Shown here in pieces: positions 37,701-52,700 of a stretch of DNA of 64,000 nt. Below the pieces are notes generated by a model, which did not search any database, was not told the DNA's origin, and saw only the letters and a program-made list of their open reading frames with translations. Numbering within the stretch: the first letter of the stretch is position 1; each line of letters begins with the position of its first letter. The position numbers and the translations under genes are program-made. The DNA is from Owenia fusiformis (taxonomy: Eukaryota; Annelida; Polychaeta; Sabellida; Oweniidae). The stretch covers positions 9,149,598-9,213,597 of the forward strand of contig CAIIXF020000001.1 of the NCBI GenBank assembly GCA_903813345.2, read 5' to 3'.

Positions 37701-40700
37701 AGGTTGGCTGCAGGGATTTGTAAAGTTACAAAGAACTCGGTTTTCTTATTCATCTCTAGAGCCAAGAAGTTAGCTTCACGGACCAGGGCCTTGGCTCGGA
37801 TGACTTCTTGACGTAACTTAGCTAGACTCTGAGTAAACATTTTCTCTCTGAAAATACAGGATCCATAATTAAACCTCTTAACAACTAACTTTTAACAGAA
37901 TCAAGAGAATATATTCCAAAATGAACCTTGACTTGGAGTGCTACAATACACATGTAGAGTCATACACTTTAGTATTTTAATGTTTTCATTCCTTAATATC
38001 ATTGGTCCATGATAGAGTGTATTTATGTCTCTTACCTTTCTGCAGCCCATTGTTGGTATTTAGGATGAATCGCCTGATTGGACATCCCTGATGGGACAAG
38101 ACCTGCGATTGGTGGGAATGGTTGCGATGGGGTGGTGGGTGTCATTAATTGGCTACGTAAACTCTGCATTTGCTGCTCATACATTTTACGCTGTTTCTCT
38201 AAAGCATCTAAAAAATAATAAAAACACATCAAAAATTGATGCTTTCTTTTCCGGAATATCTATCCTAGTTGATTCACATTATCAATGAAACATCTGTTTA
38301 AGAGTATGTTCCTTCTGAGTATTAACATCAATGTCAATTAGAAATGCCCATTGACTTCCATACAAATGCTTCACTAGGTATATAATACTGTAAAGTCCTC
38401 CAAAAGAATTACTTACCAAGTTTTTCATCTTCATGTTGCTTTTCTATTGCACTTATAGCTTCTGTGATGGGGTCAACTGACAGTTCATGCATCATTAGCT
38501 CCTGCTGGGCGAAGTCATAGTCTGCTTCTTTACCAGCCTCCTTACCGGGTTCATTACTAGAGGGACCTACAAAGAAACATATCAGACAGGGTTTGAATTT
38601 TGAAGAATTGCAGAAACAAAGCCATGGATAACACCAGAGAAAATATAAATAACAGGAAGCTGCACTTTCAGGAACTTAATAATTAAAATGATCATTCTAT
38701 TGATACCACTAGTTCCTTGACTCCCTTTGATAAAACCGATTATTTTTACAAATAGGCCAGTTCAAGATCTTACCATTAACTCATAAAATCTTAAAGTCAA
38801 GATCAATATAGCATGCTAGTGTTATTGACTTATGTTCCAGATCTACTTACTGTTTGCCTTTGGGCAATTGATTCTAAAGAAGTGGTTATTCCCCCACAAT
38901 ACCCTATCACCATGCTTCAGTTTGGTCCGTTCTTTCACTACTGCACCATTGACACATGTTCTGAAGGCAAATGTTCATATCAATTACATTCCAAATAGCT
39001 CTTCAGATCTTCCTTCATTGATGTTTTATAATGCTTTATAAATCAACTCATTGTGCCTTTGGACTCCCTGACATCAAGTGATTGCCTTGGTTTGTCGTCC
39101 ACACACTAAAACCTTAAATTAATGGCTATTTCATAGTTGTGTCAAGATTAGACATGGTTCACTGCCCCATATATGTCATGTGGTTCATCAAAGAGAATTG
39201 GATACCTGGCAGAAGAATATAAATATATAGACGAAATAGAGCCATTCTATATTGTGCATTGTACTGTACTAGAATGATATTTTTTATGAAAAATCATGAT
39301 TCTGACATTACTCCACTGCAATATGACCTTTATAATGGGAGAGATAATATGATTGAGGCATTCTAAGTTGGCCCCATGATCATGATTGATCTCCAGAGAG
39401 ATATAACATGATTCTGTTTCATCAGTTAATCATCTATTGTAAAATCAATGCAGTACATAATTGTCTGAATATCCTAACTTATACACGAGCAAAGTAGTGT
39501 TATGGCTAGCCCCAATAGAAGATATCATAGCTAATTAAAAAATATCCCATTTAAATGACAAACTGGATCCCTTCATTTTAGACTTAACTAAGCTAAGAGA
39601 GCACACATTCACTACATACTGTACTTCCACTTATATTCCGCGTTTTGGGCATTTTGAAATTTCATGGCTATTATATTTCGCTAATTTTCATTTTTAAAAA
39701 TTTCACGGCTATTAATTTCGTGGATTTGTCATACAAAATACTCTTTCGACTTCAATATTAGCCATGGTTGTTCCTTCACCCGATGATTTGGGTTTCTTAT
39801 TAAGCCATTTCATTAGAATGTTTATTTTAAAACTGTAATAACGATCTTTCTTCTAATTTTTCTTCTTCAAAACTCGAAAGGTCACGTTTTTACCTATTAT
39901 ATTTCGCAAATTTTACAAAATGCACGAAATATAGTAGCGCGTGAAAATTACCGGGAATACAGTATATTGTTTCTTATAATCATGGAACAATGTTTATTTA
40001 ACAACAGAGGTCATTTAGTAAATGTGGATTATGTAGCAAATTCCGTGGTCAATCTCTACATTTTTTTCAAACAATTCACAATATATTTGAAGAAAACATA
40101 TAAAAAATGAAAAATTGTATTCTAATAACTACTATAACGTGTTGCAGTATAATTAGTTCACTGAGAGGCAGTTATTGGTTCGAAATGCAGATGTAAATCT
40201 TGCATTTAAGGCTGGATTATTTTTGTTGAATATCTTGCCCTGGCAATACTACATGTATTACATGCATCTCATTCAGAAGGAGGGATACCATATCCTGGCC
40301 TCTCCGAAAATATACCATATCTACTCACCGAGCTTTCTCCATTGAAGTCAAGTAAACATCCTGGTTCTCTATTTCCAGTATGCAGTGTTCGGGTAATATA
40401 CCCAGGCCAGAAAGCTGGATATCTTGACTGTTCTTAGCATCAGCTCTGCCTACTAGTGTTTTGGTATCCTAAAAGAATAAAAAATAACACCCTTGTGTAA
40501 AAAGAATATAATTAATTGATGATACCACTTGTTATATTTTCTACAATAGCTATTTCAATTGTAAATTTTTTTATGATCCCTGTGAAAGTAGACATGTTTT
40601 AACCGTAATCAAATGACATCTTATATTAGTTTAAAAATTTATTGCACTTTAGGTGTACTGTCAGTTTGGGGGGGGGGCAATTTGATATCTTTACATTGAT

Positions 40701-43700
40701 AGGTATGATTCATATTTATATTTATTTTTTTACATGTATATAGCAACTTCTAGATTCTGATTCATATGTTTAAAGTTCATTACTTTATTTTATGAGCAAC
40801 ATTATGTTTAACTGCACAGTAAAAGTTCATCTTAATTTGATTCTGAAGTTGAAATCCTCAAAGTTGCTGATTGGTCCGAAAATAAGCGTCTTATGGTATT
40901 TTGAACTTCAATGGAACATTCATATAAAATATGTATGTATTCATTCAGAAAACATCCAATGAAAAATATTGAATAATTAGCCTCCTTTTTAATAGTGTCA
41001 TCAAAACAGGCACCGGACAACAATGATATAACTGTATCATGTGTCATGTTCAGTGTTTATTTCAAACAACAAGTAACTCCTCTTCATTTCGGAATTTCCA
41101 TAGAAATATTGGAAAAAACATATTAACTAAACAATTTACCAATGTCCAATTACATATATTTAGACAGTAAATACATTAACAACAGAAGTCCATGTTACAA
41201 TAGGGATGAAGAACTATATTTTTTTACTATACGATGACCATGTTATTTCCCTTTCCGTTAATTTCAGCCCATATGCCTCCTTTCTGAGGTGAAATATTGC
41301 AACTAAGAATGTAGCTTAAAATTACTTCAATAGATCATGTGTGTGAGAATGTTTTCTAATGAAAGCTTAGAAGCAGAAGAGTATGATAAATTGTCCCATT
41401 GTATTGTTTGAAGTTGTTCATAATGTTACACTGCCCCTTCAAGAGCATGCTTATTGCTTTGAGTAGTCTTCAGCTATTTTCAGAGCCATTCATGCAGCTC
41501 ATCAAGGTGCGAGGATTTCCTATATCCATTTGGCATTTCTACGATAATTGATTTTGACAGTGTTTAACAAGGGGTGCATAATATTCAGACTTAACTGGTT
41601 TTTGTGAAATGTACTGAAGTAAATGTTTAGTTTGACTTACGATCTACATTTAATTACTGTTACATTTTTTGTTTTGCCTTTTTTATTTAATGGATTTTCC
41701 ATTTAGCAATGTCATATAAGTGATATCCAATATCTCATGGGATAACATTTTGGAAATAACATTTCTGGCATCTTTGCCTCTCTTTTATTATTTTGTATTC
41801 TGTTTCAAAATCACTCTGAATAATGTGCATCAATATTATACAACAACAACACGATTTATCGTGAATTGTCAATTTTTTTCAACATTGCCCTTTGTGCTGT
41901 CTCATAAAATATTTAAACTCAAGATATAATAATAATAAAAACTTACCTTTAAGTAATAAACTAATAATTCATTTAAGGATGGATCCGCATTCAGATTGAC
42001 GAGGAAATATTTTCCATGTTCTACTTTGATCCCCGACTTCTGCACAGAGACCCCCATCTTCTCCAGAGTGGCATGGCGCTCCTGAAATCACCCAATATGA
42101 CACTGATTGAAGATTTTAAAATAAAGTAGCTTCATCTTAAACAAAATTATTTGTTATCTATCCAGCGCAGAATGTTAGTAGAATCATGTCTCAGAGATTG
42201 ATACTTTTGATAACAGATCTGTTTCTTATTACTATTGACCATGACTCGAAAATTAACTTCTCTTGGTTCTTGCAGCAGCCATAATTCAATTTCACAGAGT
42301 TAAACTTATAAAGTATTTTACTAAATATCATCTAATTTGAGATCATTTTTTCATAACTTTTAAGAGTTAAGAATGAATACTTTTATCACGAAACCTGAGA
42401 TATTTTACTTGATAATAGAAATATTCGATGATATTGACTATATGAAGTTTTCTTCCATGTTTTCCCAAGTTAAGATACGTAATCCCATGAACATCTACTA
42501 AATCCTTTATTTAATTGTTTCCAGTAGCATGATATTACCAGCACAATGTAATTCCACAATTCCCAAGTTTCTAGATTCAATAACAACAAGGCTCATAACT
42601 TTCTGCATCAATATTTTTAATCTATAACATCCACTCTAATTTATCTAGAGTATACTATAGGTATACTAACAGAAGAGGTTCTGCTATGTAACTGCCTAAA
42701 GGTAGATAATCGACAAAAGATCACCATTCACGGACTTGCAAATCTTAACAGAAAGCCTGATATCACACAAAACAGGGTTATGCTTATTTTTGATAGCTGG
42801 CAATATATGACTCAATAAAAGAAATGATTTATGTTTTTAATCAAAATCAATTTGAATTTTTATCAGCAGTAAAGCCACTATCCAGATAGCCATTAATTAA
42901 GAATTTTCAAAGATATTCTAAAATGATCTTAACAGTGAAGTAAATGATAGCAACTTAAATATTTCCCTTAAGTGAACCATCCAACTGACTCATCAAATAT
43001 TCATGTTCTCTTATTGGAATTGTATTAATTACAAGCGTAAATCTATAGGAAATGCCTGTTCAAAGGTAACAAGTTATAGAACATAGACACAAGGTCTGAG
43101 TATTACCGGACTATATTCAAAAACATTAGTGCCTGGTTTCCCGTACATTCTAAAATATTATATATTCCCAATATCAACATTAGCATTGGTGTTATTGTTG
43201 AAAAACAACAGTGTTGATGATAAATTCTCCTTTGTATGATATTTTTCAGGTCGGAAAAATCAAGGATGGTATGCCTTAAATACCATGCCGCAATGTAAAC
43301 GTGTTTATAAAATCCTGAAGGTATTATTCTATATATAATCAATCAGGTAATCAATTGTTGCTTTGAAATGTATATTTCTCAAAAATTCTTGAAGATATAC
43401 ACAAAGCTGAACAGTTATACCAAATTTTATATCATATGAATTCTTTCAAAATAGAGAGAGTAAAATTTAGATGTGATCATTACAAAATATATTCCTATTA
43501 GACTATGTTTTCTTTATAATACAACATATCTGAAAAATTGAGATATCCAATCAGATATAGAATTTTAGGAATAATATTACAACCAATTCTGAAAAAAGGA
43601 AATGCTGGACTCAAAAAGTGCATCAATCTTTAGACACACCCATCAAAAAAAGTTACAAAGGGTTCACAAAATCTTAATGTAAAATAAAGACTGACCTGAT

Positions 43701-46700
43701 AACCAAGAACAACAAAAACATAAATTGTTATTCTAATCACTCAACATTGTCCAGACCCTGAATTCCAGGGTAATCTAATCATCTGCTTTTATTTAGGTAA
43801 AGTTCATGTTCAAGTTCAATAAAATTCAATTAAAAAGGATTAGAAGAACCTTGTGGAAGACACAAAAGTACACATTTAAACAACTGAATGCAATACAGCA
43901 GCCAACTCAGCTACAGGCAAGTTACTTTTATTTGGGGGTATGGAAATGGGATACAAACAATTTTTATTGCACTTTCTCAAAGTAGTTGTAAATATATTAA
44001 GATGATATCTGATTTATCATGTTCCCATTGATATTTATTTTCTGTTTAATTTATCTCTGACTAAATTTAGTTTTTATATATAGTATTATATTTAAATTAT
44101 TTAGGTATAATATACTTCATTGAAGACATCAAGCGAGTCAGCTGTTTAAACCACAAAAAATAATTCAGGTTTGGGCAGAATGACAAAAATAAAAATAAAA
44201 AAATTAGATATTGAAAATGTGTAACCTTTTCGATCTTACATTTTATCTTTCCACTCAATATAATAAACAAACAAAAAATTCCTGGTTATTGGAGAGAGGA
44301 TCCTGAATATAGAACTTTATTTATTTTGAAGGAAGAACCTTTCACTGGGGCTATCAATTAGCAATCTATTAGATGGAATTAGACAGCACCAGATATAGCA
44401 ATCTACCTGTTTGTTTATTGATGCATTGCTAGCAGTGAGCTTAAAGCACCCATCAGAGCCATTAATAAAAAAAACACCTATGTGCAACCAAGGTATTTAA
44501 GCTCATGTTTTGGTAACTCAAATTCTGGACTTTTTTAAATGAGATTATAACAACATCTCTGAATTGAAAACATGTTTCCTTCTTATTTCAAGTCATTAGC
44601 ATGTTGTATATCGAAATAAATGACTAAATAATTACTGGTCAGCATAAGGATACGCTAACAGCTTTAGCAGAAACTTTCAAAATGGCATACATAAAGTGTT
44701 TAAATTACTGAAAAAATGAAACTATATGTCTCAGATTTTGAAAAATAATATTTAGCACTTTTGACTGTATATGACACCAAGGTGATGGTAGGTATGATAA
44801 AATAAGCATGTAGCTGAATTATGCCACAGAATTGAGTTCTCAGCTTCATCATCAAAAGGACTCTAAATATCACTACATTGTACACATGTGCATCTAACAT
44901 GAAATTGTTCAAGTCAATAAAAGAAGTTGTAAAGAACACACCTCAATTCTCAACAAGTAAGGAGTTACAGATGAAATAAAGTTAGTACAGTTACAGATTT
45001 TTTCAACGTATGCCAACCTTTCACTTTTGATTAATGTGAAAGAAGTTTTACTGCCAAAGCGCAAGAAATCAACGTGATATGGCTTCTAATGAGGCTGTAG
45101 CCTAACTTATGCGATTACATGGGTGATTTGACTTACCAGGAATGTACAATATAACATTTGCATATTATATTTGTCATGTAAATCTTGTATGAAATATTTC
45201 AATATTTTATTTTTAAGTACATTGTAGTTGGTGATGTTGTTAGTGAGTGGTTAACTAAAACTCATTGCTTTAACAAAACAAATTAATATTGGCACCTAAT
45301 ATGACAGCAACAGCAGGATTAGATCTGATGTGTTTGATGCTAATTGGGCGTGTAATTATCCTAGGATATATGCCCCAGGTTACCATGCTGTTTGTACTGA
45401 CTTGATAGACCAGGATATATATCTCCCAGTTAGTGTCGTGAAAATACATAAGTTCCGCAGAAACTAGTATCTAACATCCTCATTAAATGAACTGAATGCT
45501 GCATGTTTTCTAAATTGAGAGTAGCAAGGTTCTCCTACCATTCACATTCATTTCCTTAGCTTTTTAAAAGATAGTTTCGTCTCACTCTCAGTTTAAGGGA
45601 AACCTTTGAACTCATGAGCCAATCGAGCTTGTCATCACCAGATGGATGATTTTCTATATATGGTCATTTTCTCTAAAGTATTGTTTACACAGTATTGACC
45701 AACATTTAAGTTTTATTATGCACCTTTCATTCTGCTTGCTGATTGGTTAAGAACATTTCAGCATGATTTTTGAACTTATTTATGACCCGAGCCGTGACAA
45801 CCACCAGGAGAGGGAGTGGGGCTGCTAAATTGTAAAATGGTCTTTACTATTCAGAGTTACTTTAGATAGCTTCTGCACTCACTTCTGCACTCAGGGTAAC
45901 GAGGTATTTGCTTTTTCAAATTACGTTAGCCTGAAGATTTCAGTTTCTTTGAATTCAACACTGTTGTTGGTATGCTTAACATACAGTTGAGATATTGACA
46001 ATCCCTTAATCAAGACCAGGAATTAATCAAGCTAAATAAATAAAATCTTTTTATAACCAGAATAAAAAAATAACAGAATGATGCATTATTAGAAAGAGAT
46101 ATCATTTCCTTAATTCTGCTCTGCAATACATCTAGAGATTCCCACAATTAATAATATTCTTTGAGAATTTCTTCAAAGTTATTTCTCTCCTATTAGAGAT
46201 CTCACACTTAACAATATGTTTTATTAATCGACAAGAGATGCTTCAGCGTGAGTGGTTATAATTAAAGGTAGCTTTAGATCCCCACGTCTTCAGAAATAGT
46301 TGAAACAGTATGGATTCAGCTTGATTAGTTATTGGTTTTATAAGCTAATCTAAAGGATAAATTCTGAATGTGGAACTTCTTATTAGACAAGGCATTAACA
46401 TGACAAAATGTCACCACCTAGTTGCTCACAATATTATGAGTTCAAACTTAAGTCAGATTTGAATTTCTGAGAACTTGTAAAGTCAAATTTGAACTTCTGA
46501 AAAGATGTAGATGATTTTGAAGAAAAATTTGGTCAATTTGAAGCAAGTTGAAAACAGACCTTTTTGACCTTTTTTGACCTTGAGAAGGTCATTAAAGGTC
46601 AAATGTCAAATCTAAAGTCAGATTTGAATTTCTGAGAACATGTAGATGATTTTGAAAAAAAAAATTAGTCAATTTGAAGCAAGTTGAAAACAGACCTTTT

Positions 46701-49700
46701 TGACCTTTTTTGACCTTGAGAAGGTCATTGAAGGTCAAATGTCAAATCTAAAGTCAAATCTAAAGTCATATTTGAATTTTTGAGAACATGTAGATGATTT
46801 TGAAAAAAAATTTAGTCAATTTGAAGTAAGATGAAAAAATACCTTTTTGACCTTTTTTGACATTGAGAAGGTCATTGAAGGTCAAATGTCAAATCTAAAG
46901 TCAGATTTGAATTTCTGAGAACATGTAGATGATTTTGAAAAAAAAATTTAGTCAATATGAAGCAAGTTGAAAAAAGATCTTTTTGACCTTTTTTGACTTT
47001 GAGAAGGTCATTAAAGGTCAAATGTCAAATCTTAAGTCAAATCTAAAGTCAGATTTGAATTTCTGAGAACACGTAGATGATTTTGAAAAATTTTTTTAGT
47101 CAATTTGAAGCAAGTTGAAAACAGACCTTTTTTACCTTTTTTGACCTTGAGAAGGTCATTTAAGGTCAAATGTCAAATCTAAAGTCAGATTTGAATTTCT
47201 GAGAACATGTAGATGATTTTGAAAAAAAAAATTAGTCAATTTGAAGCAAGTTGAAAAAAGACCTTTTTGACCTTTTTTGACCTTGAGAAGGTCATTGAAG
47301 GTCAAATGTCAAATCTAAAGTCAAATCTAAAGTCATATTTGAATTTTTGAGAACATGTAGATGATTTTGAAAAAAAATTTAGTCAATTTGAAGCAAGATA
47401 AAAAAATACCTTTTTGACCTTTTTTGACATTGAGAAGGTCATTGAAGGTCAAATGTCAAATCTTAAGTCAGATTTAAATTTCTGAGAACATGCAGATGAT
47501 TTTGAAAAAAAAATTTTGTCAATTTGAAGCAAGTTGAAAAAAGACCTTTTTGACCTTTTTTGACTTTGAGAAGGTCATTGAAGGTCAAATGTCAAATCTT
47601 AAGTCAAATCTAAAGTCAGATTTGAATTTCTGAGAACACGTAGATGATTTTGAAAATTTTTTTTAGTCAATTTGAAGCAAGTTGAAAACAGACCTTTTTG
47701 ACCTTTTTTGACCTTGAGAAGGTCATTGAAGGTCAAATGTCAAATCTTAAGTCAAATCTTAAGTCAGATTTGAATTTCTGAGAACACGTAGATGATTTTG
47801 AAAAAAAAATTTAGTCAATTTGAAGCAAGTTGAAAACAGACCTTTTTGACCTTTTTTGACCTTGAGAAGGTCATTGAAGGTCAAATGTCAAATCTAAAGT
47901 CAGATTTGAATTTCTGAGAACATGTAGATGATTTTGAAAAAAAAATTTAGTCAATTTGAAGCAAGTTGAAAAAAGACCTTTTTGACCTTTTTTGACTTTG
48001 AGAAGGTCATTGAAGGTCAAATGTCAAATCTTAAGTCAAATCTAAAGTCAGATTTGAATTTCTGAGAACACGTAGATGATTTTGAAAAAAAATTTTAGTC
48101 AATTTGAAGCAAGTTTAAAACAGACCTTTTTGACCTTTTTTGACCTTGAGAAGGTCATCGAAGGTCAAATGTCAAATCTTAAGTCAGATTTGAATTTCTG
48201 AGAACACGTAGATGATTTTGAAAAAAAAATTTTGTCAATTTGATGCAAGTTGAAAACAGACCTTTTTGACCTTTTTTGACCTTGAGAAGGTCATTGAAGG
48301 TCAAATGTCAAATCTAAAGTCAGATTTGAAGGTCAAATGTCAAATCTAAAGTCAGATTTGAATTTCTGAGAACATGTAGATGATTTTGAAAAAAAATTTA
48401 GTCAATGTGAAGCAAGTTGAAAAAAGACCTTTTTGACCTTGAGAAGGTCATTGAAGGTCAAATGTCAAATCTAAAGTCAGATTTGAACTTCTGAGAACAT
48501 GTAGATGATTTAGAAAAAAATTGAAGTCAGTCTAAACAGTATTTGTTAAGTTATAGGAAGTTGTAAGAAATTGTTACAGACGCCAACCGCCCGGACGCCA
48601 AACGCCGGACGCCAACCGCCGGACGCCAACCACCAACCGCCGGACGCCAACCGCCGTCGCAAAAAAAAACGGAGACCATAACAATATGTCACCACTTTTG
48701 GTGGTGACATAAAAAATAGAATTACATTCACAAACAGTAAGATTACCCGGTGTTATATTGAAAAATGAAACAGGAAGAATGAACTAGGAATTATCATAAT
48801 TTACTTATTTTAGAGCATACTGCAATTGTACCATTTTTGGAGTTTAATTAGATTGCAAATGAGAAAACATACAACAGATTTTTAGAAGTTGAAATGTTCA
48901 GCCTCTTATAATATTTATCATTATTCATTCAGATAAACGCCTTTATAATATCAGTAACGCTAAAATATGTTAAGATTCACCTACAATCTGCTGCATACAT
49001 GCATGTTGAATATCTAAAATAGTTTTAATGGGGTATAACAGCTTTATCTACAGACAGAGTAGTAATAGTAAATTCCATTTTATATGAAAATGTGGAAGTA
49101 AAAATCATTCTCTACCTGATGAATCTGTTCAGTTTCTTTTAGTTTCTGCTCCCAAGTTTTACTGAGATCTGCTATAAGTTTCTCCGACTCTTGAAGCTTT
49201 TCTTGTAGGTTTTCTCCATCTCCCTCAACCTGTGCTGCACTACTAGGACTCTCTACGATTTTGTTCTTCTGTAATTCACATCAGCGCAGGTAAATACAGG
49301 TGAATTGAACCAAAAATCTCTTTTTAATAGAGGTATTAACAGTTCATGGATTTGCAGATTTTTTCACGGGGGGCATATCAAAATAAAATACAATCTGTGG
49401 AAGAGTTGTTGACTTTGTTTGTATCAAGATCTGGGTTAAATAATTCTCATTGCAGGATATAAAACAACATGCGACATTGTGTCAAAGCAACTTTATAGAA
49501 CAAATAAAACTGTAGCATCGTAAGTAAATAAGAACATATTATATAGAAATGAATTCATGAAAAAACAATTGATAATGTTAGTCACAAAATAACAACAGAA
49601 TAAACGGCATTGTACTTTCTTTCCTAGATTATTATGTAACAGCTACTTAAAATTTAAATTAAAACATCCTCTACCATCAAAGGATATAGTTAACCTGTAG

Positions 49701-52700
49701 TACATGCAATTAATTGAACTATTAACTATTGATGAAATTACAAAAAATATTGTGCAATGATGAAAAGTAAAAACAGCAAACTAAATATTTTTTGTGTTAA
49801 AAAGCATCCAAACATTCATATTTGAAACTAGACTCGTAATAATGGTCATTCCAAAAACTAGATAAAAAATTTGAACAAAAAGCGAACAAAATACAAAAGC
49901 AAGAAACAAAACAAGAAACAACAGAGGTGCATACAGAAATATACAGGTCTTCAGTTGGCCCAAACTTCACACAGCAAATATAATTCCATGTGTTCTCTTG
50001 GGGCTAGTGCCTTAAGCTAGATGTGGGTGCAGTAAAAAATGAACAAGAAAACATGTAAACAAAATGAAAGACAAAGTGGGGATTTTTGGAAAATATCATT
50101 TCTACAGCAGAATTTTGAAACTAAAAACAGGATAACTGAATCTTAAAGTGAGATGTGTATTACTGATTTGCTACCAAAGCTGTGCATAATAAACGTGCAT
50201 GGTAATATTTCGATATAATCTCTGAACTTAATACAATAGTAATGATATCAATGAAAAAAGGAAAATGACATCCTGGATAAAACTATAGAAAATAATGCAA
50301 TAGAATCAGTCAGTTTTCATATAGTCAACTAATCCAAGGGAAATAATTAAGACTTCATGCAGGGATTGAGAATCTAAAATTTAATAATTCTATGTGGGAA
50401 TGTAGGCAAAACGATAATCACAAAGCAAAATTAACAAGAATACGCTCTCTCAATTTTAAGTTAATTTTACATTGCTCAGTCGTGTATAGATGAAAAGAAG
50501 CAAAATGGGACAACATGTAACGTCAACTACCTGTGATCCATCTGACGATTGATTTGCTTTTTTAACCTTAAGTGGGGATAAATAAAAATACAAACACACT
50601 TAACATATAAAGTACAAATATGCAATACTGAATACTGAACAGGAAACATAATTTCTGAAATTATACAAAAGCTATGATATCTGAAAGCTTGAACTGGAAT
50701 TGTTATTTAAAATACAGCCATGCAATGGCATAGTGAGGAAAAACAATTGAGCAGGTCAATGTTTTAAACATGCACAATATGTATAGCATAATGGGATACA
50801 CCGAAAAATCATAAATCTGGATTTTGATAAAGAATAAATATTTAATGAATTTGAAATAAAAATGATTATTATCATACTTTTTAACAGTCAAATGCAGACA
50901 TAATCCAAAGCAATAAGCATCAAGATGCTACATACACTTTCTCCATTACTGCTAATACAATCACAAACTTTAAGCCAGTACATTTGAAGCAATTTGAAAA
51001 TTGACATGAGAACCATCTATATATGATGTAAATCATATTATGAGAACTTTTTGTTAAATAAATGAGGTCGGGTTACATTCCATTGATTTCCCTTTAAATC
51101 ATTTAAACATTTCTTTGAAACCTGATGGAACAAGAGTTCCTTAGTGATAAAAGCAGATATAGTATGTCATTCTCAAATTCATTTCTAACCGGAGTTTGAA
51201 GAGAAATTATTCCATTCACACAAGATTCCCAAGTTGATGATCAAATTTGTTATATCTCACCTGAGCCTCATCTAATTGTTTCCTCAATTCATCAACCTCC
51301 TCGCGTAACTCTCGTATGATCCTCGCATTCGGGTCCTCATTAACAACTGCGTGGTTCTCGATACGTTTGGCACGATCTGCGTAGCGTAGCGTTGATAAAG
51401 ATTCCTCATAATTATCTGAAGCCGGTGAGACAGTTGCTACCATAACAGTCTTACTATTTCCACCGAGGTTATCCTAAATAATAATTTTAAAAAATTGACA
51501 TTTTTGTGTGGTTCAACTAATCCAAAAATGTCAACTTCTGTCCCATTGATTTTTTCCACTGTCACCTACAAAGGAAAGCTCCCACCCTAAACTGTCTCTT
51601 TTGAACAGAAAATTCTACTCGATGTCAGATTCTATACAAGATTCGCGAATCATCCTGTTTTTCCCTGCCATTTATTCACTTTATTTAGCATATGAATAAG
51701 TCAATAAAATCAAGGTGTATTTTATTTATCTGATTTGTACGTTAAAAAGATTATTCAATGTCAAATTCTTCTCTAGGAGTTACTTTTCATATCTTTCATT
51801 TGCTTGTGCCGAAGGTTCTCGCAGGTCGCAACATTGATTTGTTTCTACAATAATCCATGACTATAACCATGAAGATTCTTCAAACACAATTTGTATTCAT
51901 AACATCTGATTTACTAGATACTAATTAAGATAAAAAGTTATATCTCTAAATTATAACACAGAAGTTGATGTTATCATAATATCTCTCTCAAATGAACTTT
52001 ATTCACCCGCATATGTGCTCGCAATTAACTTAACCAATACAAAAATAATTAACCACTAAAAGGTTAAAAAATATAGTTTAGTTGAATGTACATTTCCTGC
52101 ATGGCTATTTCCTGATTTCAAGGACACCAACCTTGTTTCTGAAGTAAATGTCACAATCATTATGATAAATAATGTCAACCTTGATATAGATGTCATATTT
52201 GAATATTTCTGATGTCAACTCTGTGAATGCTGATATCAATATAATCAATGTGCATGTCTCTGCTGATTAATAAGGCAAAATTAGTATTTCCTGCATTTAG
52301 AGTCAATTATATTTATATATAAGAAAAAATGAATGGGTTAATTCAAAATGAATTTTGAACAATGTCATCAAAGAGTATGATCCTTGCGTCACGTCACATC
52401 ACGTCACGATATATATATACAATCGCGTTGATGTAAATCCAGTTTCATGTCACGCTAGATCCAGGTCTATTATTTTCTCCCGATACTGTACTGTTACTGA
52501 TGACAAATACATTCTGGTTAGGAATCCATTACGTAAAATTTCAGGCTGGTATAAAACGCAATTCAAATAACACATGTATATGTCTTCAAATTAAATCTGT
52601 CAAAATCCTTGCAATTTTCTATCCTCGAGCAATGGTTTCAACCAACTGAGAGAACATCTAATTCAGTCAGGATATGCATGTTCAATAGCAGAACCACTGA

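Larger units (their letters stand above)
42082..49115. other. Seven-kb KIF13 intron, no gene seen
   Basis: Apart from the Helentron-like element at 46388-48712, this intron shows only AT-rich sequence. Frames such as 43103-43342 and 44700-44939 on the - strand lack family similarity. Confidence 0.5.

Noticed and set aside
46440-48530. CRISPR-like spaced repeats
   Set aside because: Units are contiguous 136/147-bp satellite monomers without unique spacers, inside an intron of an animal gene.
52373-52410. Cluster of CACGTCA words resembling CRE/ATF sites
   Set aside because: It is a short, isolated repeat in a KIF13 intron with no promoter or conserved context to support regulation.
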